Of a stretch of DNA of 64,000 nt, positions 42,517-51,338 are shown in pieces (position 1 is the first letter of the stretch; every line of letters starts with the position of its first letter). The position numbers and the translations under genes are program-made. The stretch comes from Fuscovulum sp. (GTDB lineage Bacteria > Pseudomonadota > Alphaproteobacteria > Rhodobacterales > Rhodobacteraceae). The notes under the pieces are model-generated. The model was not told the origin of the DNA and searched no databases. It was given only the letters and a program-made list of their open reading frames with translations. The stretch lies in assembly GCA_035192965.1 (NCBI GenBank), contig CP136571.1, positions 4,149,666 through 4,213,665 of the forward strand, written 5' to 3'.

Positions 42517-43653
42517 ATGGCCCTGATCCACATCCTTGACGATGCCTTTGAGGCCGCCCATGCCGTGGCGCAACTGCTGGCCCGCCGCCGTGTGGCGGTG
42601 GAGCGGGGGGCAAAGCCTGCGGGTACCGTGCAGGTGCTGGTGGCATCGGTGGCGGCAGAGGCAAAGCTGGGCGGGGCCAAGGGATTGGCCGAGATGGCGC
42701 GCGGCTGCGGGGCAAAATCGCTGGTGGTTGTCAGTGAGGGCGCGGCGGTCTTTGGCGTGACGGAAGAACTGGGCGGGCGGATGCTGCGTGTGGCGCTGCC
42801 GGCGACCGGGCAGGTCGCGCTGCGTGACGCCGGGCTGATGATGCTGGTCGATCTGATCGGCGGGCAGGTGCAGGCCATGGTGGCCGCCGATTCCGAAACG
42901 GGGCAGCTGATCGATCTGGCAAGCCGCGTCGCACGGACCGATGTGACCGTGTTCATCAACGGGCCGACCGGTTCGGGCAAGGAAGTGCTGGCGCGGCAGG
43001 TTCATGCGGCAAGCCGCCGTGCGGCTGCGCCGTTCGTCGCGATCAACTGCGCGGCGATCCCGGAGAACATGCTGGAGGCCATTCTGTTCGGCCATGAGAA
43101 GGGCGCGTTCACCGGGGCGTCGAATGCTAACAAGGGCATCATCCGCGCGGCCGAGGGCGGCACTCTGATGCTGGACGAAATTTCGGAAATGCCGATGGGC
43201 CTGCAATCAAAGCTGCTGCGCGTCTTGCAGGAGCGGTCGCTGACGCCGATTGGCGCGCAGAAGGAAGTGCCCGTCGACATCCGCGTGATCGCCACGTCGA
43301 ACCGCGACATGCCGGAAGAAGTGCGGGCGCGGCGGTTCCGTGAAGATCTGTTCTATCGCCTGAACGTGTTCCCGCTGACGACCCAGGCGCTGTGCGAGCG
43401 GCCCGATGACATTCCGGTTCTGGCCGTGGCGATGGTGCGGCGGCACACGCAGGCGGGCCACCCGCTGCCGATGTTGACGCAAGAGGCGCTGTCGGCCCTG
43501 GTGGCGCATGACTGGCCGGGCAATGTGCGCGAGCTGGAGAATGTGATCCAGCGCGCGCTGGTGATGCAGGAAGGTGGCAAGATCACGCCGGCTGATCTGC
43601 TGATCCATGCCGCCACGCCCACCGTGACGCGGCTGATGGCGCGCGCCGTCTGA
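42517..43653 (+). CDS. fleT: Sigma-54 activator FleT-like (AAA+ without a DNA-binding domain)
   Basis: 378 residues from ATG 42517 (GCGGAG upstream; ATG 42502 is also in frame). An N-terminal domain of about 120 residues has no receiver Asp. The AAA+ core has Walker A GPTGSGKE at 149-156, the sigma-54-contacting GAFTGA at 196-201, Walker B GGTLMLDEISEMP and VRELENVIQRALVM. The protein stops about 25 residues later without a Fis-type HTH. Established knowledge: Rhodobacter FleT lacks an HTH and acts with FleQ. fleQ itself is not in this window. It precedes fliE by 16 bases. Confidence 0.85.
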   Translation: MALIHILDDAFEAAHAVAQLLARRRVAVERGAKPAGTVQVLVASVAAEAKLGGAKGLAEMARGCGAKSLVVVSEGAAVFGVTEELGGRMLRVALPATGQVALRDAGLMMLVDLIGGQVQAMVAADSETGQLIDLASRVARTDVTVFINGPTGSGKEVLARQVHAASRRAAAPFVAINCAAIPENMLEAILFGHEKGAFTGASNANKGIIRAAEGGTLMLDEISEMPMGLQSKLLRVLQERSLTPIGAQKEVPVDIRVIATSNRDMPEEVRARRFREDLFYRLNVFPLTTQALCERPDDIPVLAVAMVRRHTQAGHPLPMLTQEALSALVAHDWPGNVRELENVIQRALVMQEGGKITPADLLIHAATPTVTRLMARAV

Positions 43654-43669
43654 TCCGGGGGAATGAACA

Positions 43670-44005
43670 ATGACGGTGGGACCGGTCAACGGGTTTACGC
43701 CCTTTGCGGCGGGGGTGATCCGCCCCGAGGGGCCTACGCAAGCGGGCGCAGCCAGCGGGCCGCTGGGCGCGCAGGGCACCAAGGACAGCGGATTTGGCGC
43801 GCGGATTTCGGGCGCGATCGACGATCTGGCGGCAGCGCAGAGCAAGGCATCGGAATCGGCCAAGGCCTTTGAAATGGGGCGGGAGACCGACCTCGCCTCG
43901 GTGATGGTGGATCAGCAGATCTCATCCCTTGGGTTTCAGTTTGCGCTGAACGTGCGGAACAAGGCGCTGGGCGCCTATCGCGACATCATGAACATGCCGG
44001 TCTGA
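43670..44005 (+). CDS. fliE: Flagellar hook-basal body protein FliE
   Basis: 111 residues, typical length. The C-terminal block DLASVMVDQQISSLGFQFALNVRNKALGAYRDIMNMPV is the FliE signature; the N-terminus is flexible. GGGGGAAT precedes the ATG. Family knowledge: FliE joins the MS ring to the rod and is the first exported substrate. It lies in fleT-fliEFGHIJ, with short gaps of 16 and 24 bases. Confidence 0.93.
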   Translation: MTVGPVNGFTPFAAGVIRPEGPTQAGAASGPLGAQGTKDSGFGARISGAIDDLAAAQSKASESAKAFEMGRETDLASVMVDQQISSLGFQFALNVRNKALGAYRDIMNMPV

Positions 44006-44029
44006 GACCGGGCGAAGGACTGACACAAG

Positions 44030-45742
44030 ATGGCAATGACCCCGGTTCCGATGAGTGGCGGCAATGCGATGGTGGCGCAGATGAAGGGCGCCGTCAGCAA
44101 TGTGATGCGGATGGGCAACCAGCCCGCGCTGCGCCGGGCGATGCCTGCGATCCTGATGCTGGGGGTGGCGGTGCTGGCGGTGGGGGGATGGCTTTTGCTG
44201 CGCGAACCGGCGCGGATGGTGCTGTTCCCGGGGCTGGCCGAGGCGGACAAGGCGCTGGTCATGGATGCGCTGGGATCGGCTGGGATCAATGCCACGATCG
44301 ACAGCATGACAGGCCAGGTCGAGGTGCCGTCGGCGGACTATCACCGCGCGCGGATGCAACTGGCATCGCAGGGGCTGCCGCAATCGTTGCCGGATGCGAA
44401 TGACGTGCTGACGGAATTGCCGATGGGGGCGAGCCGGTCGGTGGAAGGGGCGCGGCTGCGGCAGGCGCAGGAACTGGATCTGGCGCGGTCGATTGCCGAA
44501 ATTTCGGCGGTGGCGCAGGCGCGAGTGCATCTGGCATTGCCGGAGAAATCGGCGTTCTTGCGGGATACCCAACCGCCCAAGGCCTCGGTCTTCCTTCAGC
44601 TTGCCCCCGGGCGGGTGCTGGAAGCATCGCAGGTGGAGGCCATCGTGAACCTGGTATCCACATCGGTACCGGGCATGGCGCGGGGCGATGTATCGGTGGT
44701 GGATCAGATGGGGCGGCTGTTGTCCCGCGGATCGGACGATCCGGTGGCGCAGGTGTCGGACCGTCAGTTGCAGCACCGCCTTGAGGTGGAACGGCTGTAT
44801 CGTGAGCGGATCGAAGCCCTGCTGACGCCGATTGCGGGACCGGGCAACCTGTCGGTGCAGGTGACGGTGGATATGGATTTCACCCAGAGCCAGATCACCG
44901 AGGAACGGGTTGACCCTGCGGCGACGGCGCTGCGGTCTGAACAATCGGAACTGGTGGAAAGCAGCGAGCCGGAGGCGCGGGGCATTCCCGGCGCGGTGGC
45001 CAATGCGCCGCCCAATCAGGCCGATCTGGTGCCTGCGGGCGAAGCGACGGGGGCGCTGCCTTTGGCCGGGGCGATCACCAACCGGTCGTCGGGGACGACA
45101 AAGAACTATGAGGTGAGCCGCACGGTGGAAACCACGCAGCCCGCCACAGCACAGATCACGCGGATCAGTGCGGCCATCCTGATGCGGGCGATCCCGCCGG
45201 CGACCCCGGTGGAAGAAGGCGCACCGCCCGCACCGCTGTTGCCGGCCGACCTGAAGGCCGATCTGGAAATGCTGGCGCAATCGGCCATCGGGTTTGATGA
45301 GGCGCGCGGGGATACGATCACCATCACCGCACAGCCCTTTATGGATGCGGTGATGGTCGAGGCACCGACCGACCTGTCCTGGCTGCCCGAAGTGCTGCGC
45401 CAGTTGGGGCTGATCGCGCTGATCGCGATTGTTGCACTGGGGATCATCCGGCCGCTGCTGACGCGGGCGAATTTCTCGGGCGAGGCGGCGGCGGGTTCGG
45501 GTGGCATGAACCTAGGCGGGCTTGGCGGCGTCGAGGTGGCGGCGGGCGACAGTCTGGATGACGTGCAGGCCCGGCTGGAAGCGCGGCGGACAAGGTTGGC
45601 CAGTGCCGCATTGGGCGCGAATGTGACCCGCGAAGAAAAGTTCGCCGTGCTGCGCCAGATCGTGGCCGAAGACCCGGGGCGGATCGCGTCGGTGCTGCAA
45701 CGGATGATGAAGGACGACATGGACAGGACGCCGGGGGCGTAA
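44030..45742 (+). CDS. fliF: Flagellar MS-ring protein FliF
   Basis: 570 residues. First membrane helix about 39-60 (ILMLGVAVLAVGGWLLL), YscJ-like ring domains (LFPGLAEADKALVMDALGSAGINATID; ASRSVEGARLRQAQELDLARSI), second helix about 458-478 (LGLIALIAIVALGIIRPLL) and a FliG-binding tail near VAEDPGRIASVLQRMMKDD. Family knowledge: FliF is the base of the motor and the export apparatus housing. Confidence 0.95.
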   Translation: MAMTPVPMSGGNAMVAQMKGAVSNVMRMGNQPALRRAMPAILMLGVAVLAVGGWLLLREPARMVLFPGLAEADKALVMDALGSAGINATIDSMTGQVEVPSADYHRARMQLASQGLPQSLPDANDVLTELPMGASRSVEGARLRQAQELDLARSIAEISAVAQARVHLALPEKSAFLRDTQPPKASVFLQLAPGRVLEASQVEAIVNLVSTSVPGMARGDVSVVDQMGRLLSRGSDDPVAQVSDRQLQHRLEVERLYRERIEALLTPIAGPGNLSVQVTVDMDFTQSQITEERVDPAATALRSEQSELVESSEPEARGIPGAVANAPPNQADLVPAGEATGALPLAGAITNRSSGTTKNYEVSRTVETTQPATAQITRISAAILMRAIPPATPVEEGAPPAPLLPADLKADLEMLAQSAIGFDEARGDTITITAQPFMDAVMVEAPTDLSWLPEVLRQLGLIALIAIVALGIIRPLLTRANFSGEAAAGSGGMNLGGLGGVEVAAGDSLDDVQARLEARRTRLASAALGANVTREEKFAVLRQIVAEDPGRIASVLQRMMKDDMDRTPGA

Positions 45743-45812
45743 GCGCCCGCCGCCCTGACGAGATGACCCGCCGAGACTGACCTACGAGACTGACTGAAGA
45801 AGGAGCACCACA

Positions 45813-46862
45813 ATGCCCGCCCCCCGCCCTGCCGGCGCCCCTGTCCAGCCTGCGCCGCCGCCCTTGGCGAAGCTCACCGCAATTCAGCGGGCGGCGGTTT
45901 TGATGATGCTGTTCGGGGAACGGGCGGCGGCGGCGGTGCTGCGCAACCTGACCCCGGCCGAAGTGCAGCAGCTGGGTGCGGCGATGTATTCGCTGGGGGA
46001 TGTGGACCAACTGACGCTGGAACATGTGGTTGAGGAGTTTCTGGTCGGGCTGAACCGTGAGACGGGGCTGAACCATGGCGCGCCGGTCTATATCCGGTCC
46101 GTGATGACCGAGGCGTTGGGCGAGGACAAGGCGCAGTCGATCATCAGCCGGATCAACCCGTCATCGGCCGAGCGGCCCATTGAAATTCTGGACTGGATGG
46201 ATGCGAAATCCATCGCGGAGCTGATCGTGGATGAACATCCGCAGATCATCGCGCTGGTCATTGCCTGCCTGGAACATGCGCTTGCCGCCGACGTGCTGAC
46301 ACTGCTGCCCGAAGGCACCCAGCCCGACATCATCCGCCGCATCGCGGACCTGACATCGATCCAGCCCGAGGCGCTGCGCGATCTGGAAGAGGTGATGCAG
46401 CGCAAGTTCAAGGCTTCGGCCACGACGCGGGCCAGCCAGATTGGCGGGGTCAAGGCGGCGGCGCGGATCATGAATTTCACCCGCACGCAAACCGAGCAGC
46501 GGATCATGCGCGAGGTGCGCAAAGAAGATAAGGACCTGATGCAGTCGATCGTGGACAACATGTTCGTCTTCGACAATCTGGAGAAATCCGACGATCGGTC
46601 CTTGCAGACCCTGCTGCGCAATGTGGACAACGAACAGCTTGTGCTGGCGCTGAAGGGCACCAGCGAAGGTCTGCGCGACAAGATGCTGGGCTGCATGTCG
46701 AGCCGGGCCGCGGCCAACCTGCGCGACGAGATGGAGGCGATGGGGCCTGTCCGCCTGACCGATGTGCAGGAGGCGCAAAAGACCATCGTGGCCATGGCGC
46801 GCAAGCTTTCGGACGAAGGCACGATCGTGCTGGCGGGCCGCGGCGGCGAGCAGATGGTGTAA
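45813..46862 (+). CDS. fliG: Flagellar motor switch protein FliG
   Basis: 349 residues. An extra Pro/Ala N-terminus (about 1-20) precedes the standard FliG-N (AAVLMMLFGERAAAAVLRNLTPAEVQQLGAAMY). FliG-M has EHPQIIALVIACLE; FliG-C has FVFDNLEKSDDRSLQTLLRNVDNEQLVLALKG with the charged torque helix. AAGGAG is seven bases upstream of the ATG. Family knowledge: FliG couples stator rotation to the C ring. Confidence 0.95.
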   Translation: MPAPRPAGAPVQPAPPPLAKLTAIQRAAVLMMLFGERAAAAVLRNLTPAEVQQLGAAMYSLGDVDQLTLEHVVEEFLVGLNRETGLNHGAPVYIRSVMTEALGEDKAQSIISRINPSSAERPIEILDWMDAKSIAELIVDEHPQIIALVIACLEHALAADVLTLLPEGTQPDIIRRIADLTSIQPEALRDLEEVMQRKFKASATTRASQIGGVKAAARIMNFTRTQTEQRIMREVRKEDKDLMQSIVDNMFVFDNLEKSDDRSLQTLLRNVDNEQLVLALKGTSEGLRDKMLGCMSSRAAANLRDEMEAMGPVRLTDVQEAQKTIVAMARKLSDEGTIVLAGRGGEQMV

Positions 46863-46865
46863 GCG

Positions 46866-47624
46866 ATGAGCGCAGGGGAAAGCCCACGGATGGGAACGGC
46901 CGAGGTGATGGCGCTGATCCGCGCATCATCGCAGAAGGGATTTACCGGATCGGCGCCGATGGCGCCGCAGGACGCCACCTTCCGCCGCGCGCGGCTGGAG
47001 GAGGTGCGGCGCGTCGATCCGGCGGGGGTGCTGCTGGACGATAGCGAGGCATCATCCGAGGCCGTGCTTGGCGGCGAGGTGCTTGGGGCCGATGCGATTG
47101 AAATGGCCCCTGCCCCGATGGTGGAAGATCCCGCCCGGCGGTTGGCCGAGGCGCGGGGCGAGGGCTATGCCGCAGGCCGCGCCGACGGGTTGGAAGAAGG
47201 CCGGATCGAGGGACGCGCCGCTGCGCTGGCCGAGGCGGAGGCGGGGCTGGTGCCGGCGCGCAATGCCTTTGTCGCCGCGCTGGCCGGGCTGACGGGCGGG
47301 CCGGACTTGGCCGAGGAGATTGCAGGGGTGATGGCGGCTGCCGTGCGGCGGCTGGCCGCGGAACGGGCGGGGCAGATGATCGACGCGCTGCCCACCGCCT
47401 TTGCCGCGCGAGTAGAGGCGATGGCCGACCGCGTGGCGCAAGGGGTGCGGGCGGTTTCCGTCAGGCTGAACCCCGACGATCTGGCGGTGATCACGCCGCA
47501 TCTGGCGGGGCTGGAGGTGACTGGCAAGGCAGAGCTGATCGCCGATGCGCGGCTGTCGCGGGGCGATGTGGAGGTGCGGGCCGAAGGCATCCGGCTGGCC
47601 GATCTGCTGGAGGCCGGGGTATGA
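46866..47624 (+). CDS. fliH: Flagellar assembly protein FliH
   Basis: 252 residues. A GxxxG-type helix region is visible (GEGYAAGRADGLEEGRIEGRAAALAEAEAG, about 97-128), typical of FliH. The C-terminal domain contains VRLNPDDLAVITPHLAGL and RGDVEVRAEGIRLADLLE. Family knowledge: FliH dimers hold the ATPase FliI and link it to the C ring. It overlaps fliI by four bases and follows fliG by three. Confidence 0.9.
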   Translation: MSAGESPRMGTAEVMALIRASSQKGFTGSAPMAPQDATFRRARLEEVRRVDPAGVLLDDSEASSEAVLGGEVLGADAIEMAPAPMVEDPARRLAEARGEGYAAGRADGLEEGRIEGRAAALAEAEAGLVPARNAFVAALAGLTGGPDLAEEIAGVMAAAVRRLAAERAGQMIDALPTAFAARVEAMADRVAQGVRAVSVRLNPDDLAVITPHLAGLEVTGKAELIADARLSRGDVEVRAEGIRLADLLEAGV

Positions 47625-48952
47625 GCCTGATGGACCAGATCGGCGCAGCAGTGGCGCGGCAGGTGGCCGTGCCCGCGCTGCGGATCGAGGGGCGGGTGCT
47701 GCGCTATGACGGGCTGATCCTTGAGGCGACGGGTTTCCCGGCCAGCCCCGGCACGCTGTGCGAGATCGCTACGGAAAGCGGCGATGTGGTGCAGGGCGAG
47801 GTCATCGGCTTTGCCGGTGGGCACGTGCTGATGTTCCTCAACCAGCCTGGCGCGGGGATCATTGCGGGGGCGAAAGTCCGTGTGATCGACGGCGGGCAGG
47901 CGGCCGATGTGGGCGAGGCGCTGCTGGGCCGGGTGGTGGATGCCGAAGGACATCCGCTGGACGGGTTGCCTGCGCCGCGTTGTGACGCGACATGGCCGCT
48001 GGCCGGGCGGTTGATGAACCCGCTGGCGCGGACGCCGGTGGATCGGCCACTGGACGTGGGGGTGCGGATCATCAACGCCGCGCTGACTGTGGGCCGCGGG
48101 CAGCGTGTGGGGATCATCGCGGGATCGGGCGTCGGCAAATCGGTGCTGATGGAGATGATGGCGCGATACACCGAGGCGGATGTCATCGTCGTTGGCCTGA
48201 TCGGTGAGCGGGCGCGCGAGGTTGGGGCCTTTGTGCGGTCTGTGATGCAAGGCGAGGCGGCCAAGCGCATTTGCATGGTGGCCGTGCCTGCCGACCGGTC
48301 GCCCCTGCTGCGGTTGCGTGCGGCGCGGCGGGCGACGGCGATTGCCGAACATTTCCGCAGCAAAGGCAAGCAGGTGCTGCTGATCATCGACAGCCTGACG
48401 CGGGTGGCCCATGCCCAGCGCGAGATCGGGTTGGCTTTGGGCGAACAGCCCACGGCGAAGGGCTATCCGCCATCGGTGGTGTCGCTGATCCCCGGGCTGA
48501 TCGAACGCACGGGGCCGGGACTGCCGGGCGAAGGTGCGATCACGGCGATCTATACGGTTCTGGCGGATGGGGATGACACGACGAATGACCCGGTGGTGGA
48601 TACCGCGCGGGCCATTCTGGACGGGCATTTCGTGCTGTCGCGGCGGCAGACTCAGATGGGGGTTTACCCTGCGGTGGACCTGCCGCAATCGGCCAGCCGC
48701 GTGATGAGCGACATCACCGATGCCGCGCATCGGGCGGCGGCGCAAAAGCTGCGCCGGATGATCACGCTGTACATGGACAACCGCGACCTGATGCTGATGG
48801 GCGGCTACGTGCCGGGGCAGGACCCCGACCTGGATGAGGCGATCCGTCTTTGGCCGCAGGTGACAGCGATGATCCGGCAGGGCGCGCATGAACCGGCGGA
48901 TTTCGCGGCAAGTCGCGCGGCGTTGATTGCATTGGCAGGGGGTGAGGCATGA
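47621..48952 (+). CDS. fliI: Flagellum-specific ATPase FliI
   Basis: 443 residues. Walker A AGSGVGKS is at 167-174, Walker B LLIIDSLTRVAHAQREIGLALGE, and catalytic Glu region VVGLIGERAREV matches the F1-beta-like type III ATPases. ERTGPGLPGEGAITAIYTVLADGDD is a family block. Family knowledge: FliI energises substrate release for flagellar export. Overlaps fliH and fliJ by four bases each. Confidence 0.96.
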   Translation: MSLMDQIGAAVARQVAVPALRIEGRVLRYDGLILEATGFPASPGTLCEIATESGDVVQGEVIGFAGGHVLMFLNQPGAGIIAGAKVRVIDGGQAADVGEALLGRVVDAEGHPLDGLPAPRCDATWPLAGRLMNPLARTPVDRPLDVGVRIINAALTVGRGQRVGIIAGSGVGKSVLMEMMARYTEADVIVVGLIGERAREVGAFVRSVMQGEAAKRICMVAVPADRSPLLRLRAARRATAIAEHFRSKGKQVLLIIDSLTRVAHAQREIGLALGEQPTAKGYPPSVVSLIPGLIERTGPGLPGEGAITAIYTVLADGDDTTNDPVVDTARAILDGHFVLSRRQTQMGVYPAVDLPQSASRVMSDITDAAHRAAAQKLRRMITLYMDNRDLMLMGGYVPGQDPDLDEAIRLWPQVTAMIRQGAHEPADFAASRAALIALAGGEA

Positions 48953-49356
48953 GCGGTTCGTCACGGACGCTGGGGTTGATGGCGCTGAAGGAAAAGGCGC
49001 GTATCGCAGGCACGCTGGCCGACCTGCGCACCGTGGTGGCGCAAAAGGCCGAGGCCGAGCGCATGGTGGAACGCCTGCGTGAGGCGCTGGCCAAGCAGGG
49101 CCAAGTGCAGGGCGTGCGGCTGGCGACAGAGATCGCCGCAGAGCGGAACATGGCTGTGCAGTTGCTGTCTGAAACAGAGCGGCAGCAGGGCCGTCAGGCG
49201 GCGCTGGCTGCGCGGATGGCCGAGGAACAGGGGCGGTTGGCAAAGCAGGAGCATCGCCACCAGACACTGACCGACAAGGCCAAGGTTGCCCGGAAAAGCG
49301 AGGCCGAAGAACGGCTTGCCCTGCGCGATGCGGCGATGCCGGCACGTCGCCGCTAA
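48949..49356 (+). CDS. fliJ: Flagellar export stalk protein FliJ-like
   Basis: 135 residues, almost entirely coiled coil rich in Arg, Glu, Gln and Ala. Sequence conservation is low in FliJ; the call rests on length, coiled-coil nature and the fliH-fliI-fliJ order. Family knowledge: FliJ is the stalk inside the FliI ring and activates FlhA. It ends two bases before the sigma-54 site of fliK. Confidence 0.78.
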   Translation: MSGSSRTLGLMALKEKARIAGTLADLRTVVAQKAEAERMVERLREALAKQGQVQGVRLATEIAAERNMAVQLLSETERQQGRQAALAARMAEEQGRLAKQEHRHQTLTDKAKVARKSEAEERLALRDAAMPARRR

Positions 49357-49358
49357 GG

Positions 49359-49374
49359 TGGCACCGGATTTGCA
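49359..49374 (+). promoter_or_regulatory. Sigma-54 promoter of fliKLMN
   Basis: TGGCACCGGATTTGCA; every fixed base of the RpoN consensus is present except the purine at position 7 (C). It begins right after the fliJ stop and lies 47 bases before the fliK ATG. Confidence 0.88.
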
Positions 49375-49420
49375 AGGACAGCACCGGGTGACCCCCGACC
49401 GCAGCGAGGACTGACATCAG

Positions 49421-50743
49421 ATGACGATGCCCGACACCATTGCCCTTCCGCGCGCCCCGGCTGTGACCGAGGCTGCCGCCGCGCCGCGCCATGCGGCCGC
49501 GCCTGCGGCGGCAGGTGGCGACGGGTTTGCGCAGACGCTGGCCGATGTGATCGGCCCGGCGGAGGGCGATAAGGGGGCAGAGGTCGTAGCGGCTGAAGCA
49601 CAGCCTGTAGATGGCAAAGCCGAAGCGGAGCCTGCGGTTGCCAAGGCGGCGGTGGTGCTGGACGATCTGGGGCGGATTGCGGCACTGCTGCCAATGACGG
49701 CGGTAGGGGCCGAGGGCGTGGTCGACGCGCCCGAGGCCGAGGCGGTAGAGCCCCCGCCTGCGGCGGCGGTGCAGGCCGCTTTGGCCGGGGTGTTGCCGAA
49801 GGCCGTGGTCGCGCCCGAAGGATCGGGCGAGGCGCTGCCCGAAGAAGAATTGACCGAGGGCGAGACGGAGGAGACCGATCCGCTGGCGGCGTTGGGGCTT
49901 GGCCCTGCGGCCCAAGCCGTGCCCGCAACCCTGCCCGTTGCGGGTGAAGGAGAGGCGGCGGTGGGCCAAGCTGTGGCCGCTGTCATGGCGCAGGGTGCGA
50001 TGCAGCCGATGATGGCCGCGCAGGCGAAGCCTGCCGCAGGGCCAGTGCTGCCGATTGGCGAGGCAAAGACCGAAGGTGGCGCAGCCACCGAGGTGGATAG
50101 CGCGGACGCCCCGACCGAAGTAGGCGAGGCCGTGCAGCGCCGGGAAGCCGCGGGCCTGACGCCTTTGGCGGTGCAGGCGGTGGACCGCCAAGCCGCGCGG
50201 GCGGTGGTGGAGCCGGTGGCAGATGCCGTGGTGGAAACCGTGGCCGGCGTGACCGCGCCGACAGGGCAAACCCCGCAGCAGGCGGTGCAGGTCACGGCGC
50301 AAGTGCCTGCCCCGGCTGGATTTGCCGCCCCTGCCCCGATCGCGACCGACCGGCCCGGCTGGGAAGGCGCGTTGGCCGACCGGATCGCCGCCGAGCTTTC
50401 TGGCGATGGCCAGCAGATGGATCTGGAGCTTGCGCCCGAACATCTGGGGCGGTTGCGGATCCGGCTGGAGATGACCGACGGTCAGGCGCAGGTGCGCTTT
50501 GTGACCGAAACGCCGGAAGCGGCACGGGTGATCCAGCAGAACGAACACCGCCTGTCAGAATCGCTATCGCGTGCCGGCCTGTCGCTGGGCGGGCAGGAAA
50601 CTGCAAGCCGCGACCCGCAGGGCGACCAGCGCCCAACGCGGGGCGAAGGGCCTGCGGCGCGTTTTCTTGAGCGGCCTGTCGAAGGGCTGGCCGCCGCAAT
50701 ACCGGGCCGCGCTGCGCGTGGTCTGGTGAACCTGATTGCCTGA
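49421..50743 (+). CDS. fliK: Flagellar hook-length control protein FliK
   Basis: 440 residues. A long Ala/Val/Glu/Pro-rich ruler region (about 1-300) precedes the conserved C-terminal domain (about 310-410) with ELSGDGQQMDLELAPEHLGRLRIRLEMTDGQAQVRFVTETPEAARVIQ and NEHRLSESLSRAGLSL. Family knowledge: FliK measures hook length and switches export specificity through FlhB. First gene of the fliK operon. Confidence 0.92.
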   Translation: MTMPDTIALPRAPAVTEAAAAPRHAAAPAAAGGDGFAQTLADVIGPAEGDKGAEVVAAEAQPVDGKAEAEPAVAKAAVVLDDLGRIAALLPMTAVGAEGVVDAPEAEAVEPPPAAAVQAALAGVLPKAVVAPEGSGEALPEEELTEGETEETDPLAALGLGPAAQAVPATLPVAGEGEAAVGQAVAAVMAQGAMQPMMAAQAKPAAGPVLPIGEAKTEGGAATEVDSADAPTEVGEAVQRREAAGLTPLAVQAVDRQAARAVVEPVADAVVETVAGVTAPTGQTPQQAVQVTAQVPAPAGFAAPAPIATDRPGWEGALADRIAAELSGDGQQMDLELAPEHLGRLRIRLEMTDGQAQVRFVTETPEAARVIQQNEHRLSESLSRAGLSLGGQETASRDPQGDQRPTRGEGPAARFLERPVEGLAAAIPGRAARGLVNLIA

Positions 50744-50754
50744 GGGAATGAAAG

Positions 50755-51330
50755 ATGAGTGTTGAAGTCGTCGATCCCGCAATGAAGCCGGGCAAGATCC
50801 GGAAGATGATCGGTTTGCTGGGCAAGCTGATCCTCGCGGCTATTCTGGTCGGGGGGGGCTTTGCGGGGGGCTATGTCTATTTCGCCAAGCCGTTTTCCCC
50901 AGCGCAGGACATGCTGCGCCTGATCGAGCCGGAAGCGGCGGCGCAGGCGGATGCTGCCGCGACCGGAGAGATGCCGGAAAAGGTGGCGAAGGAGATGCCG
51001 GAGACGGATCTTTTCGTCACGTCCTATTTCACCTTTCCGGATGCGCTTACGTCGAACCTGATGAATTCAAAGTCTTTCCTGCAAGTTCAAGTGGGTGTGT
51101 CGACGCAATATGACGCGCAGGTCATCACCAATGTGGAAACCCACAAGCTGGCGTTGCAATCGGACATGCTGGCGGTGATGGCGACGTTTACCGCAGAAGA
51201 CCTTGCCGGGACGGCGGGGCGCAAGCGGCTGGCGGATGCGCTGAAGGATGCGGTCAACGAGCGGCTGGAAACGCTGGAAGGCTTTGGCGGCGTGGAGGAC
51301 GTGTTCTTTCCGTCCTTCATGATGCAGTGA
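50755..51330 (+). CDS. fliL: Flagellar basal body-associated protein FliL
   Basis: 191 residues. One membrane helix (about 22-42, LILAAILVGGGFAGGYVYF), a linker, and the FliL domain (FVTSYFTFPDALTSNLMNSKSFLQVQVGVSTQYDAQ... VEDVFFPSFMMQ). Family knowledge: FliL rings surround stators and are essential for swimming in Rhodobacter. A second FliL-domain protein is encoded at 39551. Confidence 0.88.
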   Translation: MSVEVVDPAMKPGKIRKMIGLLGKLILAAILVGGGFAGGYVYFAKPFSPAQDMLRLIEPEAAAQADAAATGEMPEKVAKEMPETDLFVTSYFTFPDALTSNLMNSKSFLQVQVGVSTQYDAQVITNVETHKLALQSDMLAVMATFTAEDLAGTAGRKRLADALKDAVNERLETLEGFGGVEDVFFPSFMMQ

Positions 51331-51338
51331 GCGGGATC

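Noticed and set aside
47165..50548. Very long minus-strand open frame (over 1100 codons) through fliH-fliK
   Set aside because: It is antisense to four recognised flagellar genes and its product is low-complexity His/Arg/Pro. Such shadows are common in high-GC codon phase.
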